DNA of 64,000 bases, from NCBI GenBank assembly GCA_022448425.1, contig JAKVCY010000051.1, positions 1 through 64,000 on the forward strand, in the 5' to 3' direction. The stretch's first letter is position 1; the number at the start of each line of letters is the position of its first letter. Below are positions 47,407-57,239 of the stretch, in pieces. The DNA comes from Thalassotalea sp. Lineage in GTDB: Bacteria > Pseudomonadota > Gammaproteobacteria > Enterobacterales > Alteromonadaceae. The notes under the pieces are model-generated. The model was given only the letters and a program-made list of their open reading frames with translations, was not told where the DNA came from and ran no database searches. A program made the position numbers and the translations under genes.

Positions 47407-48279
47407 ATGAAGCGGTGGCTTATCGGTTTTCTTTGCCTAAGTTGTCTATTTGATTCGATTGCAGAGATACAAATCCCTATTCGTGACGACGTATTGGCGA
47501 ATTATGCAAAATTCGTAAAGGATAGAGATGTTTATGGTATTCGTGATTTTCGCAGCGAATTCATCCGTCGCGATGTTGTCGATATGGTTATAGCCCAACA
47601 AGCGTTGAAGCTAGGTGGGTTTGATGAAACGTTTAGGTATTGGCCGGATCGTGCAAATTTCCGTAATGCACGGTTATTACAAAAAGGTGAACTGTTACTG
47701 AGCTTTGACTCTTATTGGCTAGAGGATGCAAAAGCGATGGAAGCCGATGTTTATATCTCCTCGCCGATTATCCGAAATGGAGAATACCACGCAGGCATAT
47801 TTGCTAGCCCTGAACACCCTTCAATTTTTTCTTTGAAGTCCCTCTCTGATTTTCAAGACTACACTGGTGTATCAACACCTATATGGCGGACTGATTGGCA
47901 GACTTTGTCTGACTTACCCCTCAAGTCTTTGTTTCGTGAGGATGAATGGGTTAGTCAGGCAAACTTGGTATCGAGAATGTTAGTTGACTTTATGATGATG
48001 CCGTTTTCATCTGACGGTAAAGATACTTATCAACTTGAAACAATTAGACTGCGGAGTGTTCCTAATGTTGCTTTATTACTTAAAGATAGCAGACACTTTG
48101 TTATCAGTAGGCACCATCCTCTTGGCAAGGCCGCTTATGACGCTATTGAAAGCGGATTGAAACAGCTTCGTTCGGAAAAACGCATTGTAAGTGCATATAA
48201 ATATGCCGGTTTTTTGATTGATACTAGTAAATACAACGTTCTGAATAAGTCTTCTACAACAGAGCCTTGCAACCACTAA
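47407..48279 (+). CDS. Periplasmic solute-binding-like protein
   Basis: This 290-residue protein has a signal peptide (residues about 1-20, ending SIAE) and a strong ribosome site (GAGGAG before ATG). The rest looks like a small periplasmic binding protein type 2 fold, with segments such as DVYISSPIIRNGEYHAG and RRHHPLGKAAYDAIESGLKQL-like ends. No transport genes are next to it. It sits just after the decaying genes but is itself intact. Ligand unknown. Confidence 0.6.
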   Translation: MKRWLIGFLCLSCLFDSIAEIQIPIRDDVLANYAKFVKDRDVYGIRDFRSEFIRRDVVDMVIAQQALKLGGFDETFRYWPDRANFRNARLLQKGELLLSFDSYWLEDAKAMEADVYISSPIIRNGEYHAGIFASPEHPSIFSLKSLSDFQDYTGVSTPIWRTDWQTLSDLPLKSLFREDEWVSQANLVSRMLVDFMMMPFSSDGKDTYQLETIRLRSVPNVALLLKDSRHFVISRHHPLGKAAYDAIESGLKQLRSEKRIVSAYKYAGFLIDTSKYNVLNKSSTTEPCNH

Positions 48280-48567
48280 TGTTTGTTATTAAAGGATTTT
48301 CCTGTCCTATGTTGCGCAATTGCAGCGATGCAGTTTAACCAGTGACAAATTCAAAAATTGTGGGGCCTGTACAAATGTATCTTGGATAACCTAAATCTTT
48401 CAAAACTTGCATTCAAATGAAAGTCTTAAACAGCTAAAGTTTTCGTACAAAAGGCAACGCTTTTTATATCTCAATTTATAACTTTTTGTTAACAAATAAA
48501 GGGTTGAAGATTGGTGTAATACACCTATACTGGTTTGAAGTAATAGGAAGTTACGAAGGAACCGCAG

Positions 48568-49563
48568 GTGAAATGGATTTTATGTTTGCTGGTAAGCGCA
48601 GTGCTATTGTCGGCACCACTATATGCTACTCCGCAATATACAGAAGCAGAATGCATTCTTGTCAAACAGCAAGTCGCTGACTACAAGCGCAGACTGGGCA
48701 ATAGTTCAGTTTATACCATTCAGTCAAAGGCAAGTTTTGATAAACACTGCCAAAATCCGATTCAACAAACCGCTCGTTTGTCTGAGCCCCAACCCAGCCA
48801 ATTAACGGATATACAAAACGTTGCTACTGCCAATCATGTCGCCAATGTCTTTTTGCCAACTAAAAGTGTTGGTTTAGCGGCAAAACCTGCAGAACCGCCG
48901 TCAGTCCTCACATCTATGCTGAAGCCTATGCTGCCGATGCTGATTCTGGCTTTTTTAGGATCTCTAGCACTTGCATATTTCAAAAAGAAATTACCTCAAA
49001 TAAAAGGTCGCATGGGTGAAAACCTCGTCATCAAAGCCTTAGAAATGCATCTAGACCAAGACGAGTACAGCATTATCAATGATGTCACTTTACCTCTTGA
49101 AGATGCTGGTAGCACGCAAGTAGATCATATTGTTGTTTCTCGATTTGGCATTTTTGTGATTGAAACAAAGAACATGAGCGGCTGGATCTTTGGTAATGAA
49201 ACCCAAGCCAAGTGGACACAAACCATTCATCGTTCAAGACACTATTTCCAGAACCCGCTACGACAAAACTATAAACACACTAAAACGCTTTCTGATTTGC
49301 TGGATTTGCCACACGAGCTTTTTCATTCCGTTATTGTATTTACTCGCAATGCAGAATTGAAAACTAAACTGCCTGACAACGTCGGTCATTTGGACGAAAT
49401 GGCGAGTTATATCAAAGCGTTTAGTGAAGAAACTGTCACTTATAAGCTTAAGCTGCGAGTGATAAAACATATTGAAGTAGTGAAGTTGAAACAGGGTAGA
49501 AAGACAAATAAACAGCATGTTGATTACTTAAATAAAAAGCAAAGCGACAGAATGCCTTCTTAG
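48568..49563 (+). CDS. NERD-domain membrane protein (nuclease-related)
   Basis: This 331-residue protein has a GTG start with AAGGA 7 bases upstream. An N-terminal signal (residues about 1-20), a cysteine-containing periplasmic region, a membrane helix (about 120-140), then a cytosolic NERD domain follow. The core has D186 (in QVDHIVV) and E199-K201 (in IETK), a PD-(D/E)xK-like set. NERD proteins are thought to be nuclease-related; activity here is unproven. It stands between the accessory genes. Confidence 0.8.
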   Translation: MKWILCLLVSAVLLSAPLYATPQYTEAECILVKQQVADYKRRLGNSSVYTIQSKASFDKHCQNPIQQTARLSEPQPSQLTDIQNVATANHVANVFLPTKSVGLAAKPAEPPSVLTSMLKPMLPMLILAFLGSLALAYFKKKLPQIKGRMGENLVIKALEMHLDQDEYSIINDVTLPLEDAGSTQVDHIVVSRFGIFVIETKNMSGWIFGNETQAKWTQTIHRSRHYFQNPLRQNYKHTKTLSDLLDLPHELFHSVIVFTRNAELKTKLPDNVGHLDEMASYIKAFSEETVTYKLKLRVIKHIEVVKLKQGRKTNKQHVDYLNKKQSDRMPS

Positions 49564-49629
49564 TTTATTTATAAAGTTTATTTATAAAGTATAAGTCTAA
49601 TTTGCTAGACATTAGAAGTTTCTCGAGAG

Positions 49630-49655
49630 ATGAGAATATCGGATAATATTCTCAT
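49630..49655. other. Perfect hairpin downstream of NERD gene
   Basis: ATGAGAATAT / ATATTCTCAT, a 10-bp perfect stem with a 6-base loop, lies 66 bases after the NERD stop. There is no T-run, so termination is uncertain. A second inverted repeat (AAAAGTGAGTA / TACTCACTTTT) follows at 49681-49719. Confidence 0.45.
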
Positions 49656-49702
49656 TCCCGAATAGATTCTCCACAAGCCAAAAGTGAGTACTGTCGTTAG
49701 CC

Positions 49703-49742
49703 TTATCTACTCACTTTTGACATAAAAAATCGTTTTCTTTTC
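49703..49742 (+). repeat. Dispersed 40-bp direct repeat, copy A
   Basis: This 40-base stretch matches 53541-53580 at 35 positions by my alignment (shared core TAAAAAATCGTTTTCT and CACTTTTG). The pair brackets 3.8 kb of accessory genes. Copy A overlaps the right arm of an inverted repeat. Confidence 0.6.
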
Positions 49743-49759
49743 GTCCTTATTTCTGAGGA

Positions 49760-50077
49760 TTACTCAGTCATTTGGTTCTCACTGCCATAATCGCGAATAA
49801 CACTACCAACCCTTATTCTGAAATGCTTAAACAGCGCTTCTTTTCCTTTCTTTTGTGCCGCTTGATGTTCCAAGTTTTTCTTCCATTGCATGATCGCGAT
49901 TTCGTCTTGCCAGAATGACAAAGACAAAAATGTATCTGGATCGGATAGGCTTTGAAAACGCTCTACAGATATGAAACCGTCAATCTTCTCAAGTGTGCTT
50001 TTCAATGTCTGTGCCATTTCAAAATATAGTGCTTTTCCTTCTTCATTAGGTGTTACCTCGAATATCACAGCTATCAT
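49760..50077 (-). CDS. Antibiotic biosynthesis monooxygenase (ABM) domain protein
   Basis: This 105-residue cytosolic protein matches the ABM dimeric alpha/beta barrel: N-terminal [22 protein letters not shown] and the [13 protein letters not shown] pattern. ABM proteins include quinol monooxygenases and heme-degrading enzymes. It overlaps the NIPSNAP gene by 4 bases (ATGA), so the two are translationally coupled, and both face an ArsR-type regulator. Substrate unknown. Confidence 0.83.
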   Translation of the reverse strand: MIAVIFEVTPNEEGKALYFEMAQTLKSTLEKIDGFISVERFQSLSDPDTFLSLSFWQDEIAIMQWKKNLEHQAAQKKGKEALFKHFRIRVGSVIRDYGSENQMTE

Positions 50078-50430
50078 ACTTTCTCTCCTTGGGCGTCTCG
50101 TTTGTAGGTTGATGGCACCACTTTTAGGAATGACCTTTTCTCACTCAATATAAATTTCTCCTCTTGGGCAAATTGAAAGTTCTTTTTGCCCAGATCCGAC
50201 TTGCGTAGTCTGCTCCTATAACTTTCATAAGCTGCTAAGGAGTCAAAGCTAATTAGTCCATAAGCGGTATTGTTTGTGCCTTCGTGAGGTAAAAAATAAC
50301 CCAATAGCTCACCACCACATTCGGGGATAATTTTGCTCCAGTTTTCAGCATATTGCTCAAACAGAGCTAATTTAAAAGGGTCGATTTGATATTTTATAAA
50401 ACAGGTGATTTTCAAAGTGATTGTCTCCAT
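50074..50430 (-). CDS. NIPSNAP family protein
   Basis: This 118-residue protein has the NIPSNAP ferredoxin-like fold pattern: [24 protein letters not shown], and [15 protein letters not shown]. The family is related to ABM proteins and its biochemical role is unclear. It is the first gene of a two-gene unit with the ABM protein, 73 bases from the divergent regulator. Confidence 0.8.
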   Translation of the reverse strand: METITLKITCFIKYQIDPFKLALFEQYAENWSKIIPECGGELLGYFLPHEGTNNTAYGLISFDSLAAYESYRSRLRKSDLGKKNFQFAQEEKFILSEKRSFLKVVPSTYKRDAQGEKV

Positions 50431-50503
50431 TTCAGTTTTTTGGCAGTCTACTTGTCCTAAATTTTGATGCTTCGATGGCGATCGAACTGTTAAGGAGAAT
50501 TGA

Positions 50504-51178
50504 GTGGAACCAAATATTGCTTATATAGGAAACTTAATTGGAGATACCGCTCGGTCCAAAATGCTAATTGCCTTGATGAGTGGTAAAGCTTTGACGGCGA
50601 CAGAGTTATCACTTGAAGCTGATATTACTCCTCAAACCGCAAGCAGCCACTTGATGCAGTTGATTAAAGGTGACTTGTTAGTCGTTAGGAAACAGGGGCG
50701 CCATAAATATTTTCAACTTAAGAATAGCCAAGTTGCCGAACTTATTGAGCAGATGCTTAACATTAGTGCAGCTTTAACAAGCGCAACCATTCCCACTGGC
50801 CCTAAAAACGAGAGACTGAAAAATGCTCGTATTTGCTATGACCATCTAGCCGGTGAGTTAGGAGTTAATTTACTTGATGCTTTGCTGGATAAAGGTTTGC
50901 TAACTGAAAATGTCATTGAGCTTAATTTGACGGAGAAAGGCCAAGACTTTTTTACCGAGATAGGCGTTGATTTTAATACTTTGAACAACCACCGCAGGCC
51001 TATATGTAAGGCATGTTTAGATTGGAGTGAAAGACGAAGCCATCTAGCTGGCAGCTTGGGGAAGTGGATATTAAACGATGCGATAAACCGTGGCTGGGCA
51101 ACGCAAGATTTGGATTCGAGGGCACTTCAGTTTAGTGCACAAGGATTGAGTGCTTTTAAGAAAAGGTACGGCATGTAA
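50504..51178 (+). CDS. ArsR-type winged-helix regulator with extra C-terminal domain
   Basis: This 224-residue regulator has a GTG start with AAGGAG 7 bases upstream. The N-terminal ArsR-like winged helix (residues about 10-90, [39 protein letters not shown]) is followed by a second domain (about 105-224) with a CxxC ([21 protein letters not shown]), typical of a longer ArsR subgroup. It is divergent from the NIPSNAP/ABM pair and probably represses it; the signal is unknown. Confidence 0.85.
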   Translation: MEPNIAYIGNLIGDTARSKMLIALMSGKALTATELSLEADITPQTASSHLMQLIKGDLLVVRKQGRHKYFQLKNSQVAELIEQMLNISAALTSATIPTGPKNERLKNARICYDHLAGELGVNLLDALLDKGLLTENVIELNLTEKGQDFFTEIGVDFNTLNNHRRPICKACLDWSERRSHLAGSLGKWILNDAINRGWATQDLDSRALQFSAQGLSAFKKRYGM

Positions 51179-51242
51179 AACAACTTGTAGGTACACATTG
51201 TTGATGTATGACCATAATGTTTGTTTTAGTCTATTGCCAAAT

Positions 51243-51274
51243 GGGTTAATTCGATATGAATTTCGAATTAACCC
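51243..51274. terminator. Strong hairpin after the ArsR gene
   Basis: A perfect 11-bp stem (GGGTTAATTCG / CGAATTAACCC) with a 10-base loop lies between convergent genes, with extra partial pairing outside. There is no clear T-run. Confidence 0.5.
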
Positions 51275-51299
51275 AATGGCTTGATATGAAGTGGGACTA

Positions 51300-51544
51300 T
51301 TAATTGTCTTTAGTCTTTGACCTCTTGTTAGGCTGAGCCTTCCCAGATTTTTCTCTCTTCTCAGCGATAAATTCAATGGCTGAACCTTAGGATCAGGTAA
51401 GAACATTTGACAAAATAGACCTGCTGTTAATGCAATCCCTTTTCGCTTCTTAGTTAGTTGATTTAGAACTCGAAAAAGCAAAATTAGGAATAAAAAACCT
51501 AGCCAAATTAGTATTTGCGTGAACGTATAAAAAGAAAGTTCCAT
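51300..51544 (-). pseudogene. Small membrane protein gene with a one-base deletion
   Basis: From ATG 51544, with AAGGA at good spacing, a one-helix membrane protein starts MELSFYTFTQILIWLG and carries a basic LTKKRKG. In this frame the tail turns non-natural and overlaps the ArsR gene. Moving one base at the CC pair near 51380 gives IEFIAEKREKSGKAQPNKRS and a stop at 51300-51302, a much more natural end. So a single lost base is likely. The intact protein would have about 81 residues. No family recognised. Confidence 0.5.
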
Positions 51545-51787
51545 TATTTTCCTTCCAATAAATGTGGCAAGCTATAGCGCTGGAATAAACAATTAATTGA
51601 TAGAGAAAATAGGGCGAAGCGAAGCTATATAGTGTTGATAGGAAATGATTTCAATAAATGTTTTTATCTGACTTTGTAACAAGATACAAGTTTATAAAAA
51701 TGCTACGCGCACTATCGAAGAAAGCATTTGTGCTTCAAACTTTGCCTGCCATATTCACGAAATGAAAATACGTATGAAACGCTCCTA

Positions 51788-52738
51788 TTAGTTAGCAAGA
51801 AATAAAGACTTAAATTGTTGGGGAGACACTTTAAACTGGCGTTCAAAAGCACGCCTGAAACCGTCATAACTTTTAAAGCCTACGTTTAACGCAACACTTT
51901 TTAAATGAGTAGGATTATTCAGTATCAACTCCTTAGCTATATTCATGCGATACTTTTCTACAAAAGCTGCTGGAGCCTCTCCTGTTTCTTGCACAAACAG
52001 ACGGTGTAACTGTCTTTCACTCAAACAAGCCTTATCAGCTAAGGCGTTTACAGATAAATCTTGCTCTAAGTTATTGCTGATATGTTCGATAACGCTAATG
52101 ATCACTGGGTTTTTACTATGCTGAGCAGACAAAATATCCGAAAACTGCAATTGAGAGCCCGAACGCTTTAGATAAACAACCATAGCTTTAGAAACCTGCA
52201 TGGCAACCTCTTTACTAATATCTTGCTCAATTAAATGCAAACTCAAATCAATGCCAGCAGTAACGCCAGCAGAGGACCAATACTTACCGTCTTGAGTATA
52301 CAACTCATGTTCATCAACATTTAATGCGGGGTAAGATTGCTTTAATTTCTCTGCATACGCCCAATGAGTCGTTATATTAAGGGACTTTTTTTCACTGCAC
52401 TGAGCAAGTAAAAATGCGCCGGTACAAATAGATACTACTCTTTTCGCTTGTTGAGCAACTCTCTTTAGCTCTTGACTCTCGTCATTTGTTAACGCTAAAA
52501 GCCGTGCCCCTTTGCCACCGGGAATAACTAAAGTATCGATTTCATCGAGTTCATGAATAGTAATATCGGGGATGATTTGTGTGCCAGCTTCCGATCTGAT
52601 GACTTCTGTTGAAAAACCGCATAATGACAACCCATAAAAGTTATTACTGACGCAATTAGCTTCGTAAAATGCGGTTTGAGGGCCTGACAAATCAAGCAGT
52701 TCTATACCTTCAAACGCTAAAAAAACAACTTTATGCAC
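51788..52738 (-). CDS. GlxA-type AraC regulator (DJ-1/PfpI + HTH)
   Basis: This 316-residue regulator has an N-terminal DJ-1/PfpI domain (KVVFLAFEGIELLDLSGPQ; nucleophile-position C in VVSICTGAFLLAQ) and a C-terminal AraC-type double helix-turn-helix (LSERQLHRLFVQETG, VALNVGFKSYDGFRRAF). It is a paralogue of the broken gene at 46288-47238, with identical codon count. No target operon is adjacent on the same strand; the divergent gene pair is not next to it. Function beyond regulation is unknown. Confidence 0.9.
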   Translation of the reverse strand: MHKVVFLAFEGIELLDLSGPQTAFYEANCVSNNFYGLSLCGFSTEVIRSEAGTQIIPDITIHELDEIDTLVIPGGKGARLLALTNDESQELKRVAQQAKRVVSICTGAFLLAQCSEKKSLNITTHWAYAEKLKQSYPALNVDEHELYTQDGKYWSSAGVTAGIDLSLHLIEQDISKEVAMQVSKAMVVYLKRSGSQLQFSDILSAQHSKNPVIISVIEHISNNLEQDLSVNALADKACLSERQLHRLFVQETGEAPAAFVEKYRMNIAKELILNNPTHLKSVALNVGFKSYDGFRRAFERQFKVSPQQFKSLFLAN

Positions 52739-52843
52739 AGACGACCTCTCTTAAAAAATATGACGAGAAAAATGTAACCATTTCGCCAAAAACATATATG
52801 ACGTACAACAGCCACTAATTTTTACGCCTCTTTTTATTGGCTT

Positions 52844-53389
52844 TTAATTTTCTTCCTTAAGCTTTTTAAGCATTGCTTTAGTCTGCCTAGAAGAGGCAAA
52901 TAAAACCTCAGATGGCTTATTTCTTACCGCTGCATTTACTTGCAAATAAATTGCACCGTAATCAAAAACCATAGTAGGCGCACCGTATGTTTCAGTCATT
53001 GCATTGTTGATGTGTTCTTTTTCAAGTTCAGGAATTAAGATCCAAATCAAATCTAATTGATCATCTTGAAAAACCAATTCAACAGACCTTGGTTTACCTG
53101 CATAGTAGAAGCCTTCACAATCAATTTGTTTTTGGCTTAGTTTCGCAAGGGGACCTGTAATAGGGAAGATGTCTCTTTCTTCTATTGACTTACATACCTT
53201 TAATGCCTCTTTCTTAATATATCCAACGCTTTCACCCAGCACAAAATTTTCAGGTTTTGAAACTGAATAACCTGCGGCATTAATTTGATTATGTGGAACA
53301 TTACCCTGCTTGTTTATCAGTGGTTCAGCATTCAAACCCAAAGACAATGATAGTAAAAATAAAATAAATACGACGTGCTTATATCTCAT
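52844..53389 (-). CDS. Secreted hypothetical protein
   Basis: From ATG 53389 (MRYKHVVFILFLLSLSLGLNA) a clear signal peptide precedes a 160-residue mature domain with two cysteines (VCKSIEE and IDCEGFYY) that may form a disulfide. I recognise no domain. GAGG lies 9 bases upstream of this ATG; the longer GTG frame (to 53434) is less likely. It stands alone between a GlxA-type regulator gene and cysJ. Confidence 0.6.
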   Translation of the reverse strand: MRYKHVVFILFLLSLSLGLNAEPLINKQGNVPHNQINAAGYSVSKPENFVLGESVGYIKKEALKVCKSIEERDIFPITGPLAKLSQKQIDCEGFYYAGKPRSVELVFQDDQLDLIWILIPELEKEHINNAMTETYGAPTMVFDYGAIYLQVNAAVRNKPSEVLFASSRQTKAMLKKLKEEN

Positions 53390-53540
53390 GATTAACAACC
53401 TCATTTTTAAAGTTAACAACCAATTGCTGTACACATGTTCATGAATGAATCACGCAACTCTAGTTTAAAAAAGTATATCCGTGCTCCAAAAGACATATAC
53501 GACACATATGCGACCAAATCAGACATATTGGCTCGCCAGT

Positions 53541-53580
53541 CCTATCTATTCACTTTTGGAATAAAAAATCGTTTTCTATT
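53541..53580 (+). repeat. Dispersed 40-bp direct repeat, copy B
   Basis: Partner of 49703-49742, 35 of 40 identical by eye. It lies 64 bases before cysJ ATG, so it may be part of the cys promoter region, with copy A a displaced relative. Confidence 0.6.
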
Positions 53581-53643
53581 CTTTTTCTTTTTTGCTGCGC
53601 TTGTCTATCCTACGCTCATATTTTCAAATGGGCGAAGTATCTC

Positions 53644-55473
53644 ATGCTTTCTAATCAGCAAAATGTTAATCAAGCCAATGCTGGCACAGCGTTAGACGCG
53701 AGTCAGTTGGCGCAGTTGCAGCAATTAATCCAAGGTTATTCTCCGCTACAGTTAGCGTGGGCGAGTGGTTATTTAGCAGCAAAAAGCGAAATGAACCCTG
53801 TTGCTAGTGCAGTCACCGCGGCTACAGGCACTCAGGTGAGTGCTACGCTCACTATCTTATATGCCTCACAAACAGGTAACGCTAAAGGTGTAGCTTCACA
53901 ATTAGCGGATAGCGCTAAAGCGGCGGGTATTACTGTAAACCTTAAAAACGTTGCTGATTACAGGCCGAAATCACTTAAATCAGAAACGCACGTACTTATT
54001 GTCGCTAGTACCAACGGTGAAGGCGAGCCGCCTGATGATGCAATTGAATTCCACGAATTCTTAAGCAGCAAAAAAGCACCTAAGTTAGATGGTGTGAAAT
54101 ACAGCGTGCTAGCACTAGGCGATAGAAGCTACGAGTTCTTCTGCCAAACTGGTAAAGACTTCGATGAGCGTTTTGCAGCGCTTGGCGCAACGCGCGTTGC
54201 TGAACGTGTTGATTGTGACGTTGATTACGATGCAGAAGCAGGTGCTTGGGTAACGTCAGTCGTTGAATCTCTGAAAGATGAATTAACAGCTGAATCTGCT
54301 GGTTTAGCGCCTGTTGTGCCATTGCCAGTTGGCGGCGACGTTGTTAGCCAATACAACAAGCAGAATCCGTATGCGGCAGAACTTTTAGTAAGTCAAAAAA
54401 TCACGGGTCGTGATTCAGCTAAAGATGTTCGTCATATTGAAATTGATTTAGGTGAGTCAGGACTTACTTACCAAGCGGGTGATGCGTTAGGTGTTTACTT
54501 TGAAAACGACACTGCGCTGGTAGACGAAATTCTAGCGAGCTTATCACTTACAGGTGAAGAAAAAGTTACTATTACTAAAGCTGGCGAAGCACTTCAATTA
54601 GGCCTTAAACAAGCGTTTGTTGAAGAGTTAGAAATTACGCAAACGCCATTGAGCTTTGTTGAATTTTGGGCACAGCATTCAGGCGATAAAAAGTTAACAG
54701 GTTTAACTGAAGACAAGGCGGCCTTACGTGAGTACGCAGCCAATCATCAAGTAGTCGATGTGATTAAGTCTGCTGTTTTAGCCACTGATGCGCAGTTGCT
54801 TGTTGATAACTTACGAAAAATTACGCCACGTCTATACTCAATCGCTTCAAGCCAGAATGAAGTGGAAGAAGAAGTTCACTTAACGGTTGGTGTTGTGAAT
54901 TACCAATTCGACGAAAGTCAGCGTTTTGGTGGTGCATCAGGCTTCTTATCTCACCGTTTAGAGGAAGGTGGTGCGGTTAAAGTCTTTATTGAACACAACG
55001 ATAACTTCCGTTTGCCAGTTAACCCTGAAACACCTGTGATTATGATTGGTCCAGGTACTGGTGTTGCGCCATTTAGAGCATTCATGCAAGAGCGTGAAGC
55101 AACTGATGCAACTGGTGATAACTGGATGTTCTTTGGTGACCAAACCTTCACGCAAGACTTCCTTTACCAAGTTGAATGGCAGAACTACTTAAAATCAGGT
55201 TTGTTAACCAAGATGGATGTTGCTTTCTCTCGTGATCAAGCTGAGAAAGTTTATGTACAGCATCGTTTAAAAGAGAACGCAGCAGACGTGTTTGCTTGGT
55301 TAGAACGCGGCGCGCATTTATACATTTGTGGTGACGCAAATCGCATGGCGAAAGACGTGCACCAAGCCCTAGTTGAAATTATTGCAGAGCAAGGCGGTAA
55401 GAGCGCTGAGCAAGCAGAAGAGTACTTAAAATTGTTACGTAGTGCTAAGCGTTATCAGAAGGATGTTTACTAA
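53644..55473 (+). CDS. cysJ: Sulfite reductase flavoprotein alpha subunit
   Basis: This 609-residue cytosolic diflavin reductase passes electrons from NADPH through FAD and FMN to CysI. The flavodoxin domain starts [11 protein letters not shown] near residue 77; FAD contact RLYSIASS starts at R396; the NADPH loop [11 protein letters not shown] spans 469-479. The C-terminal YQKDVY is typical. It overlaps cysI by 1 base (ATGA-type join). With cysI and cysH it reduces PAPS to sulfide for cysteine synthesis. Likely activated by CysB; no proven site is claimed. Confidence 0.96.
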   Translation: MLSNQQNVNQANAGTALDASQLAQLQQLIQGYSPLQLAWASGYLAAKSEMNPVASAVTAATGTQVSATLTILYASQTGNAKGVASQLADSAKAAGITVNLKNVADYRPKSLKSETHVLIVASTNGEGEPPDDAIEFHEFLSSKKAPKLDGVKYSVLALGDRSYEFFCQTGKDFDERFAALGATRVAERVDCDVDYDAEAGAWVTSVVESLKDELTAESAGLAPVVPLPVGGDVVSQYNKQNPYAAELLVSQKITGRDSAKDVRHIEIDLGESGLTYQAGDALGVYFENDTALVDEILASLSLTGEEKVTITKAGEALQLGLKQAFVEELEITQTPLSFVEFWAQHSGDKKLTGLTEDKAALREYAANHQVVDVIKSAVLATDAQLLVDNLRKITPRLYSIASSQNEVEEEVHLTVGVVNYQFDESQRFGGASGFLSHRLEEGGAVKVFIEHNDNFRLPVNPETPVIMIGPGTGVAPFRAFMQEREATDATGDNWMFFGDQTFTQDFLYQVEWQNYLKSGLLTKMDVAFSRDQAEKVYVQHRLKENAADVFAWLERGAHLYICGDANRMAKDVHQALVEIIAEQGGKSAEQAEEYLKLLRSAKRYQKDVY

Positions 55474-57239
55474 TGAGTGATGTAAAAACATTTGAACCGC
55501 TACCAACACAAGGTCCATTAGAAGGCGAAGGGCCAGTTGTTGTAGAAGGTAAACTAGCTGATAACGAGCGTTTAAAGGGCGAAAGTAGCTTTTTACGCGG
55601 TACGATCGCAAATGATTTACAAGACCGTATTACGGGTGGTTTCACTGCGGATAACTTCCAACTTATCCGTTTCCACGGCATGTATCAGCAAGATGATCGT
55701 GATATTCGTGCAGAGCGTCAAAAGCAAAAGCTTGAGCCGATGCACAATGTAATGCTTCGTGCACGTATGCCGGGTGGTATCATTCAACCTAACCAATGGT
55801 TAGCAATTGATAAGTTCGCAGAAGAGCACACAACATACGGTAGTATCCGTTTAACCACGCGTCAAACATTCCAGTTCCACGGCGTGTTAAAGCCGAATAT
55901 TAAGTTAATGCACCAAACGCTAAATAGCATTGGTATTGACTCTATCGCTACTGCTGGCGACGTAAACCGTAACGTGCTTTGTACTTCTAACCCAGTTGAA
56001 TCAGAGCTACACCAAGACGCTTACGAGTGGGCTAAGAAGATTAGTGAACACTTACTACCAAAAACTAAGGCGTATGCTGAGATTTGGTTAGACGGTGAAA
56101 AAGTAGAAACTACAGAAGAGCCAATCTTAGGTAAAAACTACTTACCACGTAAGTTCAAAACAACGGTTGTTGTTCCGCCACAAAACGATGTTGACGTGCA
56201 CGCGAACGACTTGAACTTTGTAGCGATTAGCGACAACGGCAAGTTAGTTGGTTTCAACGTTTTAGTTGGTGGTGGCTTAGCCATGACTCACGGTGATAAA
56301 GCAACGTACCCACGTCGTGCAGATGACTTTGGTTTTGTGCCATTAGAGAAAACGCTAGACGTTGCAGCGGCAGTTGTTACTACCCAACGTGACTGGGGTA
56401 ACCGTGTTAACCGTAAGAATGCAAAAACTAAGTACACACTAGATCGCGTTGGTGTAGATGTATTTAAAGCAGAAGTAGAAAAGCGTGCAGGTATTGCATT
56501 TGAAGCAAGCCGCCCTTACGAGTTTACTGACCGTGGTGACCGTTTTGGTTGGGTTGAAGGTATTGATGGTAAGCATCACTTAACGCTGTTTATCGAAAAT
56601 GGCCGTTTACTTGATTACCCTGGCAAGCCACTTAAAACAGGTGTTCGTGAGATTGCGAAAGTGCACAAAGGTGACTTCCGCATGACCGCAAACCAAAATC
56701 TAATTATTGCTGGTGTTGCAGCAGCCGACAAAGAGAGCATTGAGCAGCTAGCGATTGAGCACGGCTTTTTAAATGCTTCAACGACTGCACAGCGTCAAAA
56801 TTCGATGGCATGTGTGGCGTTCCCAACTTGTCCGCTTGCAATGGCGGAAGCTGAACGTTACTTACCGGGCTTAGTAGACGATGTAGAAGGTATTCTTGCT
56901 AAGCACAACGTAGCAGATGACCACGTTATTTTACGTGTTACTGGCTGTCCTAACGGATGTGGCCGTGCGATGTTGGCAGAAGTTGGCTTAGTAGGTAAGG
57001 GACCTGGTAAATACCAAATGTACCTTGGCGGTAACATTGGTGGTACCCGTATTCCTAAGCTGTACAAAGACAATATCGATGAGCAAACCGTGTTAGCTGA
57101 ATTAGATGGTTTGATTGGTCGATGGGCGACAGAGCGTACTACAGATGAACAAGGTAATACCGAAAGCTTTGGTGACTTTGTAATTCGCGCTGGCATTGTT
57201 CAAGAAGTTATCATTAGCGTGCGAGATTTTCATGACTAA
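55473..57239 (+). CDS. cysI: Sulfite reductase hemoprotein beta subunit
   Basis: This 588-residue cytosolic siroheme/[4Fe-4S] protein reduces sulfite to sulfide. The four cluster cysteines are C447, C453, C492 and C496, with the same spacing as E. coli CysI (434, 440, 479, 483). The siroheme-binding [12 protein letters not shown] is present. It starts inside the cysJ stop and overlaps cysH by 8 bases. Confidence 0.96.
   Translation: MSDVKTFEPLPTQGPLEGEGPVVVEGKLADNERLKGESSFLRGTIANDLQDRITGGFTADNFQLIRFHGMYQQDDRDIRAERQKQKLEPMHNVMLRARMPGGIIQPNQWLAIDKFAEEHTTYGSIRLTTRQTFQFHGVLKPNIKLMHQTLNSIGIDSIATAGDVNRNVLCTSNPVESELHQDAYEWAKKISEHLLPKTKAYAEIWLDGEKVETTEEPILGKNYLPRKFKTTVVVPPQNDVDVHANDLNFVAISDNGKLVGFNVLVGGGLAMTHGDKATYPRRADDFGFVPLEKTLDVAAAVVTTQRDWGNRVNRKNAKTKYTLDRVGVDVFKAEVEKRAGIAFEASRPYEFTDRGDRFGWVEGIDGKHHLTLFIENGRLLDYPGKPLKTGVREIAKVHKGDFRMTANQNLIIAGVAAADKESIEQLAIEHGFLNASTTAQRQNSMACVAFPTCPLAMAEAERYLPGLVDDVEGILAKHNVADDHVILRVTGCPNGCGRAMLAEVGLVGKGPGKYQMYLGGNIGGTRIPKLYKDNIDEQTVLAELDGLIGRWATERTTDEQGNTESFGDFVIRAGIVQEVIISVRDFHD

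Noticed and set aside
51071-51544. Single 157-residue membrane protein ORF on the minus strand
   Set aside because: Its last 70 or so residues overlap the ArsR gene and look random; a frameshifted shorter gene fits better.
53435-53695. Plus-strand 86-residue ORF before cysJ
   Set aside because: It overlaps cysJ in another frame, has a phenylalanine-run composition and no ribosome site; it covers the cysJ promoter region.
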